From the NCBI GenBank assembly GCA_036563875.1, contig DATCLO010000005.1:1-10691 (forward strand): 10,691 nucleotides of DNA. The letters run 5' to 3'. Under the pieces are notes generated by a model that saw only the letters and a program-made list of their open reading frames with translations, was not told the origin of the DNA and did no database searches. Of the stretch, positions 1 through 6,260 are shown piece after piece (position 1 is the stretch's first letter; the number at the start of each line of letters is the position of its first letter). This DNA is from ZC4RG29 sp036563875. Its GTDB lineage: Bacteria > Bacteroidota > Bacteroidia > Cytophagales > Cyclobacteriaceae. Position numbers and translations under genes: made by a program.

Positions 1-315
1 CTTCAAAGGAGGGTTGGGGCTTTGCGCTATAGCGTCTTTGAGGTCATTTATAATGACAGCAAGGTTTTTCGCCTAGATGGATCGGATGCTCCTGGTCAAT
101 TGTTTGATGCCAACAATCAGGTTATCGAGACTAGCTATACATACATTTTGAATAAGCTCATAGGCATTGGTTCCTACCCGCACTTGTTCGTTAAGCCGCT
201 GCGTTACTCTAGCGAAAGAGAAGTGCGAATCGCTTTTGAGATGCCAAGGGATATCGAGGCCCACTACTTGGATATTGAGGTACCTGAGTTGTTGGACTAC
301 GTTGAGTTTCTATGA
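1..315 (+). CDS. Hypothetical protein, 3' end only (possibly DUF2971-like)
   Basis: The reading frame is open from the first base and ends at TGA 313-315, so the visible 104 codons are the C-terminal part of a gene that starts outside. A TTG at 22 is possible as a start, but nothing favours it and the frame continues upstream. The product is soluble, with no signal peptide or membrane segment. Near its end it carries a segment reading FVKPLRYSSEREVRIAF, around 50-65 residues before the stop, followed by two acidic, strand-like stretches. That 'KP-x-x-(F/Y)-x-x-E-(K/R)-E-x-R' pattern resembles the C-terminal part of DUF2971-like proteins, a family of unknown function often found in accessory regions; this match is from memory and is weak. 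The segment looks more AT-rich than the rest of the window. It lies beside a tRNA 3' end, which suggests the edge of an integrated element. Confidence 0.6.
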   Translation, partial: LQRRVGALRYSVFEVIYNDSKVFRLDGSDAPGQLFDANNQVIETSYTYILNKLIGIGSYPHLFVKPLRYSSEREVRIAFEMPRDIEAHYLDIEVPELLDYVEFL

Positions 316-316
316 A

Positions 317-337
317 CTGATAGCGCCTCATTATCAG
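317..337 (+). terminator. Weak hairpin after the first gene
   Basis: CTGATA (317-322) pairs with TATCAG (332-337) around a 9-nt loop, starting 2 bases after the stop at 315. The stem is only 6 bp, AT-rich, and has no T-run after it, so it is a poor intrinsic terminator. It is listed because its position directly after the stop is right. Confidence 0.2.
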
Positions 338-372
338 CACTCACGTTTAGGCGTCGCTTGGACTTGCACAAA

Positions 373-396
373 TGTTCTGCAAATTGTTCTGCAAAT
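373..396. repeat. Perfect 12-bp tandem repeat, two copies
   Basis: TGTTCTGCAAAT occurs at 373-384 and again, identical and directly abutting, at 385-396. It lies about 60 bp from the 3' end of the tRNA-Leu gene. Short direct repeats at this distance from a tRNA 3' end resemble the arm-type binding sites of tyrosine recombinases in attachment sites. The repeat itself is plain in the sequence; the role is inference. Confidence 0.6.
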
Positions 397-442
397 GCCA
401 AAATCCCAGCGGCGGGAAGAACGGATGAGTGAGTGTAATTTA

Positions 443-453
443 TTGATTATCAA
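443..453. other. Small palindrome next to tRNA 3' end, possible attachment-site core
   Basis: TTGAT and ATCAA flank a single central base, 5 bp outside the 3' end of the tRNA gene. Integrase core sites often combine the tRNA 3' end with a short imperfect palindrome like this. No second copy of the tRNA 3' end is present in the window, so an attachment site cannot be proven here. Confidence 0.2.
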
Positions 454-457
454 CTCG

Positions 458-539
458 TACCAAAGGAGGGAATCGAACCCTCACTCCCGAAGGAACACGA
501 TTTTGAGTCGTGCGCGTCTACCAGTTCCGCCACTTTGGC
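458..539 (-). tRNA. tRNA-Leu (anticodon CAA)
   Basis: Read on the minus strand, all cloverleaf parts are present. The acceptor stem GCCAAAG (539-533) pairs with CTTTGGT (465-459), followed by discriminator A at 458. The D arm has a GCG/CGC stem and a GG-containing loop. The anticodon stem CACGA/TCGTG holds loop CTCAAAA, with anticodon CAA reading UUG. A long variable arm (TTCC-TTCG-GGAG) marks it as a class II tRNA, and the T arm is GAGGG-TTCGATT-CCCTC. The 3' CCA is not encoded. The 3' end faces the gene fragment at 1-315, so any element inserted in this tRNA would occupy that side. Confidence 0.97.
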
Positions 540-550
540 AAATATTCCTC

Positions 551-603
551 CACGGTTTGACCCGTGCGTGTCTACCCCCGATGGCTATCGGCACCCGCCG
601 CCA
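551..603 (-). pseudogene. Diverged 5'-half copy of the tRNA-Leu gene
   Basis: On the minus strand, 576-551 aligns with the D-loop-to-anticodon-stem part of the adjacent tRNA-Leu. GGTAGAC, CGCACG, TCAAA and CGTG occur in the same order with one-base differences between them, about 22 of 27 positions matching with one gap. A TGGCGG corresponding to the tRNA's acceptor/D-stem region lies at 603-598, separated by extra sequence that includes a CCGAT/ATCGG hairpin. The anticodon stem remains paired (CACGG/CCGTG) through a matched change at its last pair, but the loop is six bases. There is no variable arm, T arm or 3' acceptor strand, since the real tRNA begins 11 bp further on. It cannot be a working tRNA. 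Chance similarity is not fully excluded. Confidence 0.4.
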
Positions 604-825
604 AGACTTTATCGGGCTCAGCCTCGGTTATACCACAACCTGGATTTCTCCAACTCCGTTTAATCTCTTTATAATACCCCAACAGAGCCGGGAGGTGCAC
701 CCATCCGTATCGGGATGGGGGGCAAATATGCCCAGTATTGCGATTTTTTACAAATTGGAAACCAGAATGGTTTTGTCCCTGGCCCGGCATTCTGCCTCTG
801 CGACTTCCCCCGATTACCGTTTCCC

Positions 826-854
826 TTGAAATCGCCACTAATCTCCCTAACTTG
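826..854 (+). promoter_or_regulatory. Candidate Bacteroidota-type promoter for the DUF4242 gene
   Basis: TTG at 826-828 could serve as the -33 element. After 19 nt it is followed by TAACTTG at 848-854, close to the Bacteroidota -7 consensus TAnnTTTG. Transcription would start about 860, giving a leader of roughly 15 nt before the ATG at 875. The -7 match is imperfect. Confidence 0.35.
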
Positions 855-874
855 AACTAAAATTCACCGCCCAT

Positions 875-1861
875 ATGCCCCTCTACATGGATTACCATAA
901 GTTCGAGACGGTCACCATTGAGGACGTCAAAAATGCCCATCTGGCGGATGAAAAGGTGCAGGATCGGTACGGCGTGACGTACCGGCAGTTTTGGGTAAAT
1001 GAGAAGGAAGGGGCCGTGTTCTGCCTCATGGAAGGACCTACACGCGAAGCCTGCGAAGCCGTTCACCGCGAAGCGCACGGTCTGATGGCGTGCGCAATCG
1101 TGGAGGTCGACCCGCATTACTACAGCCAACTTATGGGTACCGACTTCAAACTGGATAAGGGACACGTCCTGCGTCCCGACGGTAGTCAGGACCTGGGCTA
1201 TCGCAATATTCTTGTAGCCAACATCCAGGGAAATACAGACATCAGCAGACCCGACGAATACAAAAACCTTCGCGTGCCAGGCGAGGCAAAGAGACTTATT
1301 GTAAGCGCCGTACTCAAATACAAGGGTCGCTTCGCCGCGCCCATGCGAGACGACAATATCGTGGCAGTGTTCGATGCGTCCATCGACGCCGTCCGGTGCG
1401 CCATGGAAATACAACGCGAGCTGCTGACGCGACTCAGCGATGATGACGACGCCTGGAACATTACATTCCGTATCGGGCTAAGTGCAGGACAACCCCTCAC
1501 TGAGACCAGTGACTTCTTCGAAGAAGCAGTCCGACTGGCGCACCGAATTTGCAATATCGCCGGCGAAAACCAGGTACTCCTTTCATCTCTTATCCACGAG
1601 CTTTGTCAAAGTGAAGGAGGAACGGAGCCAAGAGAAAAATTCCTACTCCGCATCCTGCGGCCGGACGAAGAAGGCACCATCACCAGACTCTACAATACGA
1701 TCGAAGCACAATTGCAGGACGAAGCCATGACTGCAGGACGATTGGCCAGTGATCTGAACATGACGATGGAGGAACTTGATACTACGGTTAAGTCGCTCAC
1801 CGGAAGATCCGCTGAAGATTTTTTGAGAACCGTCAGGAGAGAGAAGAGGTTGCCTGCTTAG
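875..1861 (+). CDS. DUF4242 / cyclase-homology / partial AraC-type HTH protein
   Basis: 328 residues in three parts. Residues 1-85 match DUF4242: MPLYMD start, H8, H22, FCLMEGP at 49-55, and the H64/EAHG68-69 region. This small ferredoxin-like domain is related to a nickel-binding Streptomyces protein. Residues about 112-245 resemble a class III nucleotidyl cyclase homology domain: VANIQGNTDIS at 114, MRDDNIVAVFD at 157, FRIGLSAGQPL, then EEAVRLAHRI and QVLLSS. Residues about 283-328 match the first helix-turn-helix of an AraC-type domain (LASDLNMTMEELDTTVKSLTGRSAEDFLR), but the second half is absent. The first metal-binding Asp of cyclases is Asn116 and the usual transition-state Asn is Arg220, while Arg224 is kept. 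It is therefore probably a non-catalytic or altered sensor domain. ATG 875 fits the family N-terminus exactly. It is likely a cytoplasmic regulator; DNA binding is doubtful with half an HTH domain. Confidence 0.85.
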   Translation: MPLYMDYHKFETVTIEDVKNAHLADEKVQDRYGVTYRQFWVNEKEGAVFCLMEGPTREACEAVHREAHGLMACAIVEVDPHYYSQLMGTDFKLDKGHVLRPDGSQDLGYRNILVANIQGNTDISRPDEYKNLRVPGEAKRLIVSAVLKYKGRFAAPMRDDNIVAVFDASIDAVRCAMEIQRELLTRLSDDDDAWNITFRIGLSAGQPLTETSDFFEEAVRLAHRICNIAGENQVLLSSLIHELCQSEGGTEPREKFLLRILRPDEEGTITRLYNTIEAQLQDEAMTAGRLASDLNMTMEELDTTVKSLTGRSAEDFLRTVRREKRLPA

Positions 1862-2082
1862 GGCAGAGGCAGATGCAGAGGCAGTGCGCCTTCTGAGCTG
1901 GGCAGGTATTTCACACAACGGCTCTGTATGTAAAGGATAGGAAATCTCTGGCTAATCCTAAAAGGGTTGTCCACGCTTTTTATCTATCAACTGTCATGAC
2001 AACCCCTGTCCCAAAACGTACCGACCCTTATCAAATAACCCCTCACTTCCTACCTTTGCATACGCTTTAATCGGCAACCAAC
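1862..2082. other. Intergenic region between DUF4242 gene and helicase
   Basis: It starts with a purine-rich, AGGCAG-like low-complexity stretch (1861-1884). GGGTTGTC (1964-1971) is inverted at GACAACCC (1998-2005) around a 26-nt loop, a possible weak terminator or operator. A 24-codon ORF (1996-2070) is in frame with the helicase but closed by TAA 2068-2070; its product resembles nothing. No gene is supported. Confidence 0.5.
2051..2058 (+). promoter_or_regulatory. Candidate -7 element (TACCTTTG) for the helicase gene
   Basis: TACCTTTG matches the Bacteroidota -7 consensus TAnnTTTG at every fixed position, 24 bp before the proposed helicase start. No TTG-type -33 element is seen at the usual distance upstream. 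If active, the transcript would begin near 2064, after the last upstream ATG (1996), which makes the lack of an AUG in the leader more striking. Confidence 0.35.
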
Positions 2083-2115
2083 ATCAGCACATCAGCACAT
2101 CAACACCTCAACACT
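2081..2115. repeat. Degenerate octamer tandem repeat at the helicase start
   Basis: About four units of an 8-bp repeat, CACATCAG and variants (CACATCAA, CACCTCAA), run from 2081 to 2115. The reverse complement reads YTGATGTG-like, the same family as the tracts at 4541, 6159 and 10164. It lies inside the open frame of the helicase and would encode its first ten or so residues. Confidence 0.7.
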
Positions 2116-4539
2116 GCCAAAGCCTGGTTCCACAGCCAGGGGTGGGAGCCCTTTCCCTTCCAGCTTCAGGCGTGGGAAGCATTTCTCCGCGGCGAAAGTG
2201 GCCTGGTCAACGCTCCCACAGGAAGTGGTAAGACTTACTCGCTGATGACGCCCATCATGCTGGAATACCTCGAGCGAGTTCCTCCTGGAAAGGCCGCGCC
2301 CAAAGGCATACAGGCGATCTGGATCACACCAATACGCGCACTCACCCGCGAAATTGAATTGTCGGCAATAAGACTTGCACGGGGGTTGGATTTGAAATGG
2401 TCTATTGGTGTCCGGTCGGGCGACACCTCGGCAAAAGAACGCGAGAGGCAACGCACTCAACCACCGCACTTGCTGATCACTACACCGGAAAGTCTTCATC
2501 TCCTCCTGGCTCGAAAGGGTTATCGCGACTTGCTCAGTAGCCTACGTGCTGTTGTGGTAGACGAGTGGCACGAGCTCATGGGATCCAAACGCGGCGTGCA
2601 AGTGGAGCTTGCGCTATCACGCCTCAAGACCATCGCGCCACACCTTAGAGTATGGGGCATATCCGCTACCATCGGAAATATGAACCAGGCGCTGGATGTG
2701 TTGCTTGGTGTTTCGAAGAGTGATGCACCGCGTCGAATTATTCGCGCAGAAAATATCGATAAAAAAGTCGAGATCATTTCACTCTTTCCTCCCGATCTCG
2801 AACGCATGCCATGGGCGGGCCACCTCGGCATCGTGTTGCTCGATCAGGTTGTTGACATTGTACGCAAAAGCACTTCTTCGCTCATCTTTACCAATACGCG
2901 ATCCTTCGCTGAAATATGGTATCAAAAGATGCTGGCGCATGCGCCGGAACTTTCCGGACAAATCGCGATGCACCACGGGTCAATCAGTCATGATATCCGC
3001 GGATGGGTTGAGGATCAGCTCCACCAGGGAAAACTCAAGGCCGTGGTTTGCACGTCGAGTCTTGATCTTGGTGTCGACTTTCGTCCGGTAGAAACCGTTA
3101 TTCAAATCGGAAGTCCTAAAGGTGTGGCCCGTTTCCTTCAGCGTGCAGGGCGGAGTGGCCACCAACCAGGTGCTGTTAGTCGAATATACTTCGTCCCAAC
3201 GCATTCGCTGGAGTTGATGGAAGCTGCTGCGTTGCGTGAAGCGTTTCGGAGAAAGATTGTCGAAGATCGGGTGCCGTATATTCGCTCGTTCGACGTACTG
3301 GTTCAATATCTCATGACGCTTGCAGTCTCTGATGGTTTCGATCCTGATGAAACACTGCGTGAAGTGCGATCGACGTTTAGCTTTTCCAGCATTTCCGACG
3401 AGGAATGGCAATGGGTGCTAAACTTTCTCACGACTGGAGGAGAATCGCTCCGTGCTTATGATGAATACAGACGTGTGATTCGTCAGGACGGACTCTATCG
3501 CGTTGAAAACCGGGCCATCGCCATGCGTCATCGTCTCTCCATTGGAACGATCGTCGGCGACGCTCAGCTACACGTCAAATTCATGTCGGGGAAATATCTG
3601 GGAACGATTGAAGAATACTTTCTCTCGCGGCTTGATCCGGGTGACGTGTTCTGGTTTGCAGGACGCAACCTTGAACTCGTTCGTATACGCGAAATGGACG
3701 CCCTCGTGCGGAAGAGTTCGCGCAAATCAGGACTTGTCCCTTCATGGCAGGGGGGAAGGGTACCGTTGTCATCGCAGCTCAGTGACATGATCCGCCTGAA
3801 ACTCGATGAAGTGGTTCGCGGACGCGGTGAGGATGAGGAGTTGAAATTTCTAGAACCGCTGTTTGATCTTCAGCGTCAGCGATCGATGCTTCCCGACAAG
3901 GATAAATTTCTGATCGAGTATTTCGAAACGACGGAAGGATATCATGTCGTAATGTATCCGTTCGAAGGAAGGTTTGTGCATGAAGGTGTAGCAGCGCTGG
4001 TGGCTTACCGGATTGCACAGATCCGGCCGATCACGTTTTCCATCGCTATGAACGATTACGGATTTGAGTTGCTCTCTGATCAGCCGATTCCCATTGAAGA
4101 AGCTGTTGAGACCAATGTACTCGGTGTCGAAAACCTTTCGCACGACATTCAGGCAAGCATAAATTCTACGGAAATGGCGCGACGAAAATTTCGCGACATC
4201 GCGGCAATTTCCGGGCTCGTGTTTAAGGGATATCCAGGCAAGCCTGTAAAAGATCGCCACCTTCAATCGTCGTCCGAATTATTCTTCAGTGTGTTTCACG
4301 ACTACGAAGCACACAATCTACTTTTGCGTCAGGCCTACGAAGAAGTAAACGATTTCCAACTCGAAGAGGCCAGACTTCGCCGCGCTCTGGAGCGCATCGC
4401 CATGCAGCGGATTGTCATCACATATCCCGATGTACCCACGCCCTTCGCATTTCCCATCATTGTAGATCGACTGAGGGAGAAACTGACGACGGAGAAAGTG
4501 GAGGATAGAATACGGAAGATGGCGTTGAAGTATGGTTAA
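2083..4539 (+). CDS. Ligase-associated DEXH-box helicase (Lhr-Core family), start codon uncertain
   Basis: An SF2 DNA helicase of the bacterial Lhr-Core type, which unwinds DNA in ATP-dependent repair. Numbered from 2083 (818 residues, close to the family's usual size): Walker A APTGSGKT at 44-51, motif Ia TPIRALTREI, TPESLH, motif II DEWH at 160-163 with the family-typical ELMGSKRG after it, SATIGN at 194-199, IFTNTR, the motif V region TSSLDLGVDF, and motif VI QRAGRSGH at 353-360. The winged-helix and Lhr-core part follows to the end. The start is unusual. The first ATG in frame (2245) lies after Walker A and would delete it, while the frame upstream (GWEPFPFQLQAWEAFLRG) is clearly native family sequence. 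Between the preceding stop (2068-2070) and Walker A there is no ATG, GTG or TTG in frame. ATC 2083 is the earliest plausible non-AUG start; a mutated start is the alternative. Its usual partners, ligase and exonuclease, are not adjacent; PdeM is at 8961-9620. Confidence 0.9.
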   Translation: MSTSAHQHLNTAKAWFHSQGWEPFPFQLQAWEAFLRGESGLVNAPTGSGKTYSLMTPIMLEYLERVPPGKAAPKGIQAIWITPIRALTREIELSAIRLARGLDLKWSIGVRSGDTSAKERERQRTQPPHLLITTPESLHLLLARKGYRDLLSSLRAVVVDEWHELMGSKRGVQVELALSRLKTIAPHLRVWGISATIGNMNQALDVLLGVSKSDAPRRIIRAENIDKKVEIISLFPPDLERMPWAGHLGIVLLDQVVDIVRKSTSSLIFTNTRSFAEIWYQKMLAHAPELSGQIAMHHGSISHDIRGWVEDQLHQGKLKAVVCTSSLDLGVDFRPVETVIQIGSPKGVARFLQRAGRSGHQPGAVSRIYFVPTHSLELMEAAALREAFRRKIVEDRVPYIRSFDVLVQYLMTLAVSDGFDPDETLREVRSTFSFSSISDEEWQWVLNFLTTGGESLRAYDEYRRVIRQDGLYRVENRAIAMRHRLSIGTIVGDAQLHVKFMSGKYLGTIEEYFLSRLDPGDVFWFAGRNLELVRIREMDALVRKSSRKSGLVPSWQGGRVPLSSQLSDMIRLKLDEVVRGRGEDEELKFLEPLFDLQRQRSMLPDKDKFLIEYFETTEGYHVVMYPFEGRFVHEGVAALVAYRIAQIRPITFSIAMNDYGFELLSDQPIPIEEAVETNVLGVENLSHDIQASINSTEMARRKFRDIAAISGLVFKGYPGKPVKDRHLQSSSELFFSVFHDYEAHNLLLRQAYEEVNDFQLEEARLRRALERIAMQRIVITYPDVPTPFAFPIIVDRLREKLTTEKVEDRIRKMALKYG

Positions 4540-4540
4540 C

Positions 4541-4580
4541 TGTGTCGATGTGTTGAAGTGCGCAAGTGTTGAAGTTGCGG
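4541..4580. repeat. Octamer tandem repeat directly after the helicase stop
   Basis: Five units in perfect 8-bp phase begin one base after the helicase stop codon. TGTGTTGA (4549-4556) and AGTGTTGA (4565-4572) are the cleanest copies, and the others carry one to four changes. It belongs to the same (A/T)GTGTTGA family as the tract at the helicase start, in opposite orientation. Confidence 0.65.
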
Positions 4581-4648
4581 AACGTGCTTACTGTATAATT
4601 CTGATTATCAGCGTATAACGTTCCTTTTTTCCACATTTTCTTAAAAAA

Positions 4649-4665
4649 CTTAACGTCCCCTTAAC
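4649..4665 (+). promoter_or_regulatory. Pho-box-like direct repeat upstream of the phosphate transporter
   Basis: CTTAAC occurs at 4649-4654 and 4660-4665, exactly 11 bp apart, with a weaker TTCTTA one period further upstream (4638-4643). PhoB/PhoP-type response regulators bind direct half-sites with 11-bp period. The site is 46-62 bp before the start of a phosphate transporter and about 20 bp before a -7-like TAGATTG (4687-4693). The repeat is seen; the regulator is inferred. Confidence 0.4.
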
Positions 4666-4710
4666 ATCGGGCTGGGGATTAACGATTAGATTGCGTCGCA
4701 AACCCGAACC

Positions 4711-6123
4711 ATGTTTGAACTCGATCTTTCGCATTCGGTACTGCTGATCCTTTGCCTTTTTGCGGCGTGTGGCTTTGAGTTTGTCAACGGTTTTCACGAC
4801 ACCGCCAATGCGGTGGCTACGGTGATCTATACCAATTCCCTGAAACCCTGGGCGGCAGTCATTCTCTCCGGTGTTTGTAATTTCCTTGGTGTGTGGCTTG
4901 GCGGCATCGGTGTGGCCATTGGCATTGTGAACCTATTACCTGTAGAATCGCTGGTCGATCAGAACATCGCCCATAGCCTATCAATGGTAATGGCGCTGCT
5001 CATCAGCGCGATCTTCTGGAACCTCTTTACGTGGTATTTCGGTATTCCGTGTTCCAGTTCCCATACGCTTATCGGATCCATTCTGGGCGTTGGGATCGCG
5101 TATTCGCTCCTTCCTGGTGCTACAGAAACGGCAGTGAACTGGTCGAAAGCAAAGGACATCGGCCTGTCGCTCCTGATTTCGCCCTTGTTCGGATTTTCTG
5201 TGACCATCATTCTGATGTTTGTCATTCGGAATCTGACCAAGAAAACATCGTACGGTGCAAGCCTCTTCAAGGAACCGAAAAAGAATACTCCGCCTCCGAC
5301 ATGGATACGTAGCATTCTCATTCTCACGTGTACGAGTGTAAGCTTTTCACACGGATCCAATGATGGTCAAAAGGGTGTAGGATTGGTAATGCTGATCCTC
5401 ATCGGCATTATTCCCAGCTACTTTGCGCTTAAGTCGGACGGCAATCCTTCCACACTCGTCGAGCCCCTGGGCAAAAGCCTCGCGATCATGAACACGATCG
5501 ATGACACGCCATTTTCCGCCAGTGACCGCACCAAGCTTAGCAACGCAAAACTTCTCAACCAGAGGCTGATGGAGCGCATTGACGGAATCACGACCGTCGA
5601 GGCCATTCCCAAGAACGAACGCTTCCTCGTGAGAAAAGACATTATGATACTTGACCGTGAGGTAAGAAACATTCTGAAAGTTCCTGAGTTAACATTGAGT
5701 CCACAAAATCGCGAAGTACTCGCAGCAAGTATGGGGTCGCTTCGGTCGCTAACCGACTACTCGCCAAGCTGGGTGCTGTTGTTGATTTCCGTTTCCCTGG
5801 GAACAGGAACCATGATAGGGTGGAAACGCATTGTAAAAACTGTGGGTGAAAAGATTGGAAAAGAACACCTCACCTACGCCCAGGGCGCGAGCGCTGAACT
5901 CGTGACGGCGAGTACTATCGGGCTTTCAACAAACCTCGGGCTGCCGGTGAGCACGACGCACGTGTTGTCATCCGGAATTGCCGGTAGCATGGTCGCCAGC
6001 AAGGGCATCAAGAATCTTCAGGCCAACACCGTTCGCAATATTGTCATTGCGTGGGTTCTCACTTTGCCAGTGGTGATGGTGCTGTCAGGCACGTTGTTCT
6101 TGATTTTCAGAGCGATTTCTTAG
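4711..6123 (+). CDS. PiT-family inorganic phosphate transporter
   Basis: A 470-residue inner-membrane carrier of the PiT (PHO4) family, expected to import phosphate with a cation. Both family signature halves are visible: GFHDTANAVATV at residues 27-38 and, in the inverted half, SFSHGSNDGQKGVG at 211-224. GLPVSTTHVLSSG near 410 mirrors GIPCSSSHTLIGS in the first half. Many hydrophobic helices flank a long hydrophilic central loop (about 241-349) with charged, helix-forming sequence. Length is close to E. coli PitA (about 500). ATG 4711 sits just before the first helix. No DUF47/PhoU-like partner gene, which often accompanies PiT genes, is next to it. It is flanked by octamer repeats on both sides and preceded by a pho-box-like element, so it is probably its own transcription unit. 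Confidence 0.95.
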   Translation: MFELDLSHSVLLILCLFAACGFEFVNGFHDTANAVATVIYTNSLKPWAAVILSGVCNFLGVWLGGIGVAIGIVNLLPVESLVDQNIAHSLSMVMALLISAIFWNLFTWYFGIPCSSSHTLIGSILGVGIAYSLLPGATETAVNWSKAKDIGLSLLISPLFGFSVTIILMFVIRNLTKKTSYGASLFKEPKKNTPPPTWIRSILILTCTSVSFSHGSNDGQKGVGLVMLILIGIIPSYFALKSDGNPSTLVEPLGKSLAIMNTIDDTPFSASDRTKLSNAKLLNQRLMERIDGITTVEAIPKNERFLVRKDIMILDREVRNILKVPELTLSPQNREVLAASMGSLRSLTDYSPSWVLLLISVSLGTGTMIGWKRIVKTVGEKIGKEHLTYAQGASAELVTASTIGLSTNLGLPVSTTHVLSSGIAGSMVASKGIKNLQANTVRNIVIAWVLTLPVVMVLSGTLFLIFRAIS

Positions 6124-6127
6124 ATTG

Positions 6128-6145
6128 CCGCAAACAGACCTGCGG
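6128..6145 (+). terminator. Small hairpin after the transporter gene
   Basis: CCGCA (6128-6132) pairs with TGCGG (6141-6145) around an 8-nt loop, 5 bp after the stop codon. There is no T-run, so termination strength is doubtful. Confidence 0.25.
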
Positions 6146-6158
6146 TCACTTTACGGTT

Positions 6159-6174
6159 AGTGTTGAAGTGTTGC
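6159..6174. repeat. Two octamer units between transporter and lipoprotein genes
   Basis: AGTGTTGA (6159-6166) abuts AGTGTTGC (6167-6174). These are the same octamer family as at 4541-4580, in the same orientation, 35 bp after the transporter stop. Confidence 0.5.
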
Positions 6175-6260
6175 CGGGAAGCAGGCCTGTGGATGCCCGT
6201 ATGTGATTTCAATTTTTCTGGCTCGTATATTAGCTTAGCACTCTCCTTAAACCTCTCGTC

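Larger units (their letters stand above)
540..874. other. Intergenic region with hairpins, no gene seen
   Basis: I find no convincing gene here. Besides the tRNA-like fragment (551-603), it holds a hairpin at 578-591 (CCGAT/ATCGG, 4-nt loop) and a stronger one at 700-719 (CCCATCC/GGATGGG, 6-nt loop). The open frames crossing it (on plus up to 829, on minus 572-838) run antisense through the tRNA or have poor composition, with many Arg, Ser and Pro, and resemble no family. The right end should carry the promoter of the gene at 875, and the left end that of the leftward tRNA. Confidence 0.6.

Noticed and set aside
167..829. 220-codon plus-strand open frame
   Set aside because: It overlaps the 3' end of the first gene in another frame and runs antisense through the whole tRNA-Leu gene; its product is rich in Arg, Ser and Pro and resembles nothing.
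572..838. 88-codon minus-strand open frame in the intergenic region
   Set aside because: Composition is not protein-like, it crosses hairpins and the tRNA-like relic, and has no recognisable motif.
857..1414. 185-codon minus-strand open frame
   Set aside because: It is antisense to the well-supported DUF4242/cyclase-like gene; a shadow of its codon usage.
1862..1935. Search for the missing second half of the AraC-type domain after the stop of the DUF4242 gene
   Set aside because: One other frame reads AVRLLSWAGIS, faintly AraC-like, but it ends soon and lacks the second helix-turn-helix, so a frameshift cannot be claimed.
1996..2070. ATG 1996 as the start of the helicase
   Set aside because: It is in frame, but TAA at 2068-2070 closes it, and the intervening residues are not like the family N-terminus. 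Stop read-through would be needed.
2245..2247. ATG 2245 as the helicase start
   Set aside because: It would remove Walker A and about 50 conserved residues that are clearly encoded in the same open frame upstream.
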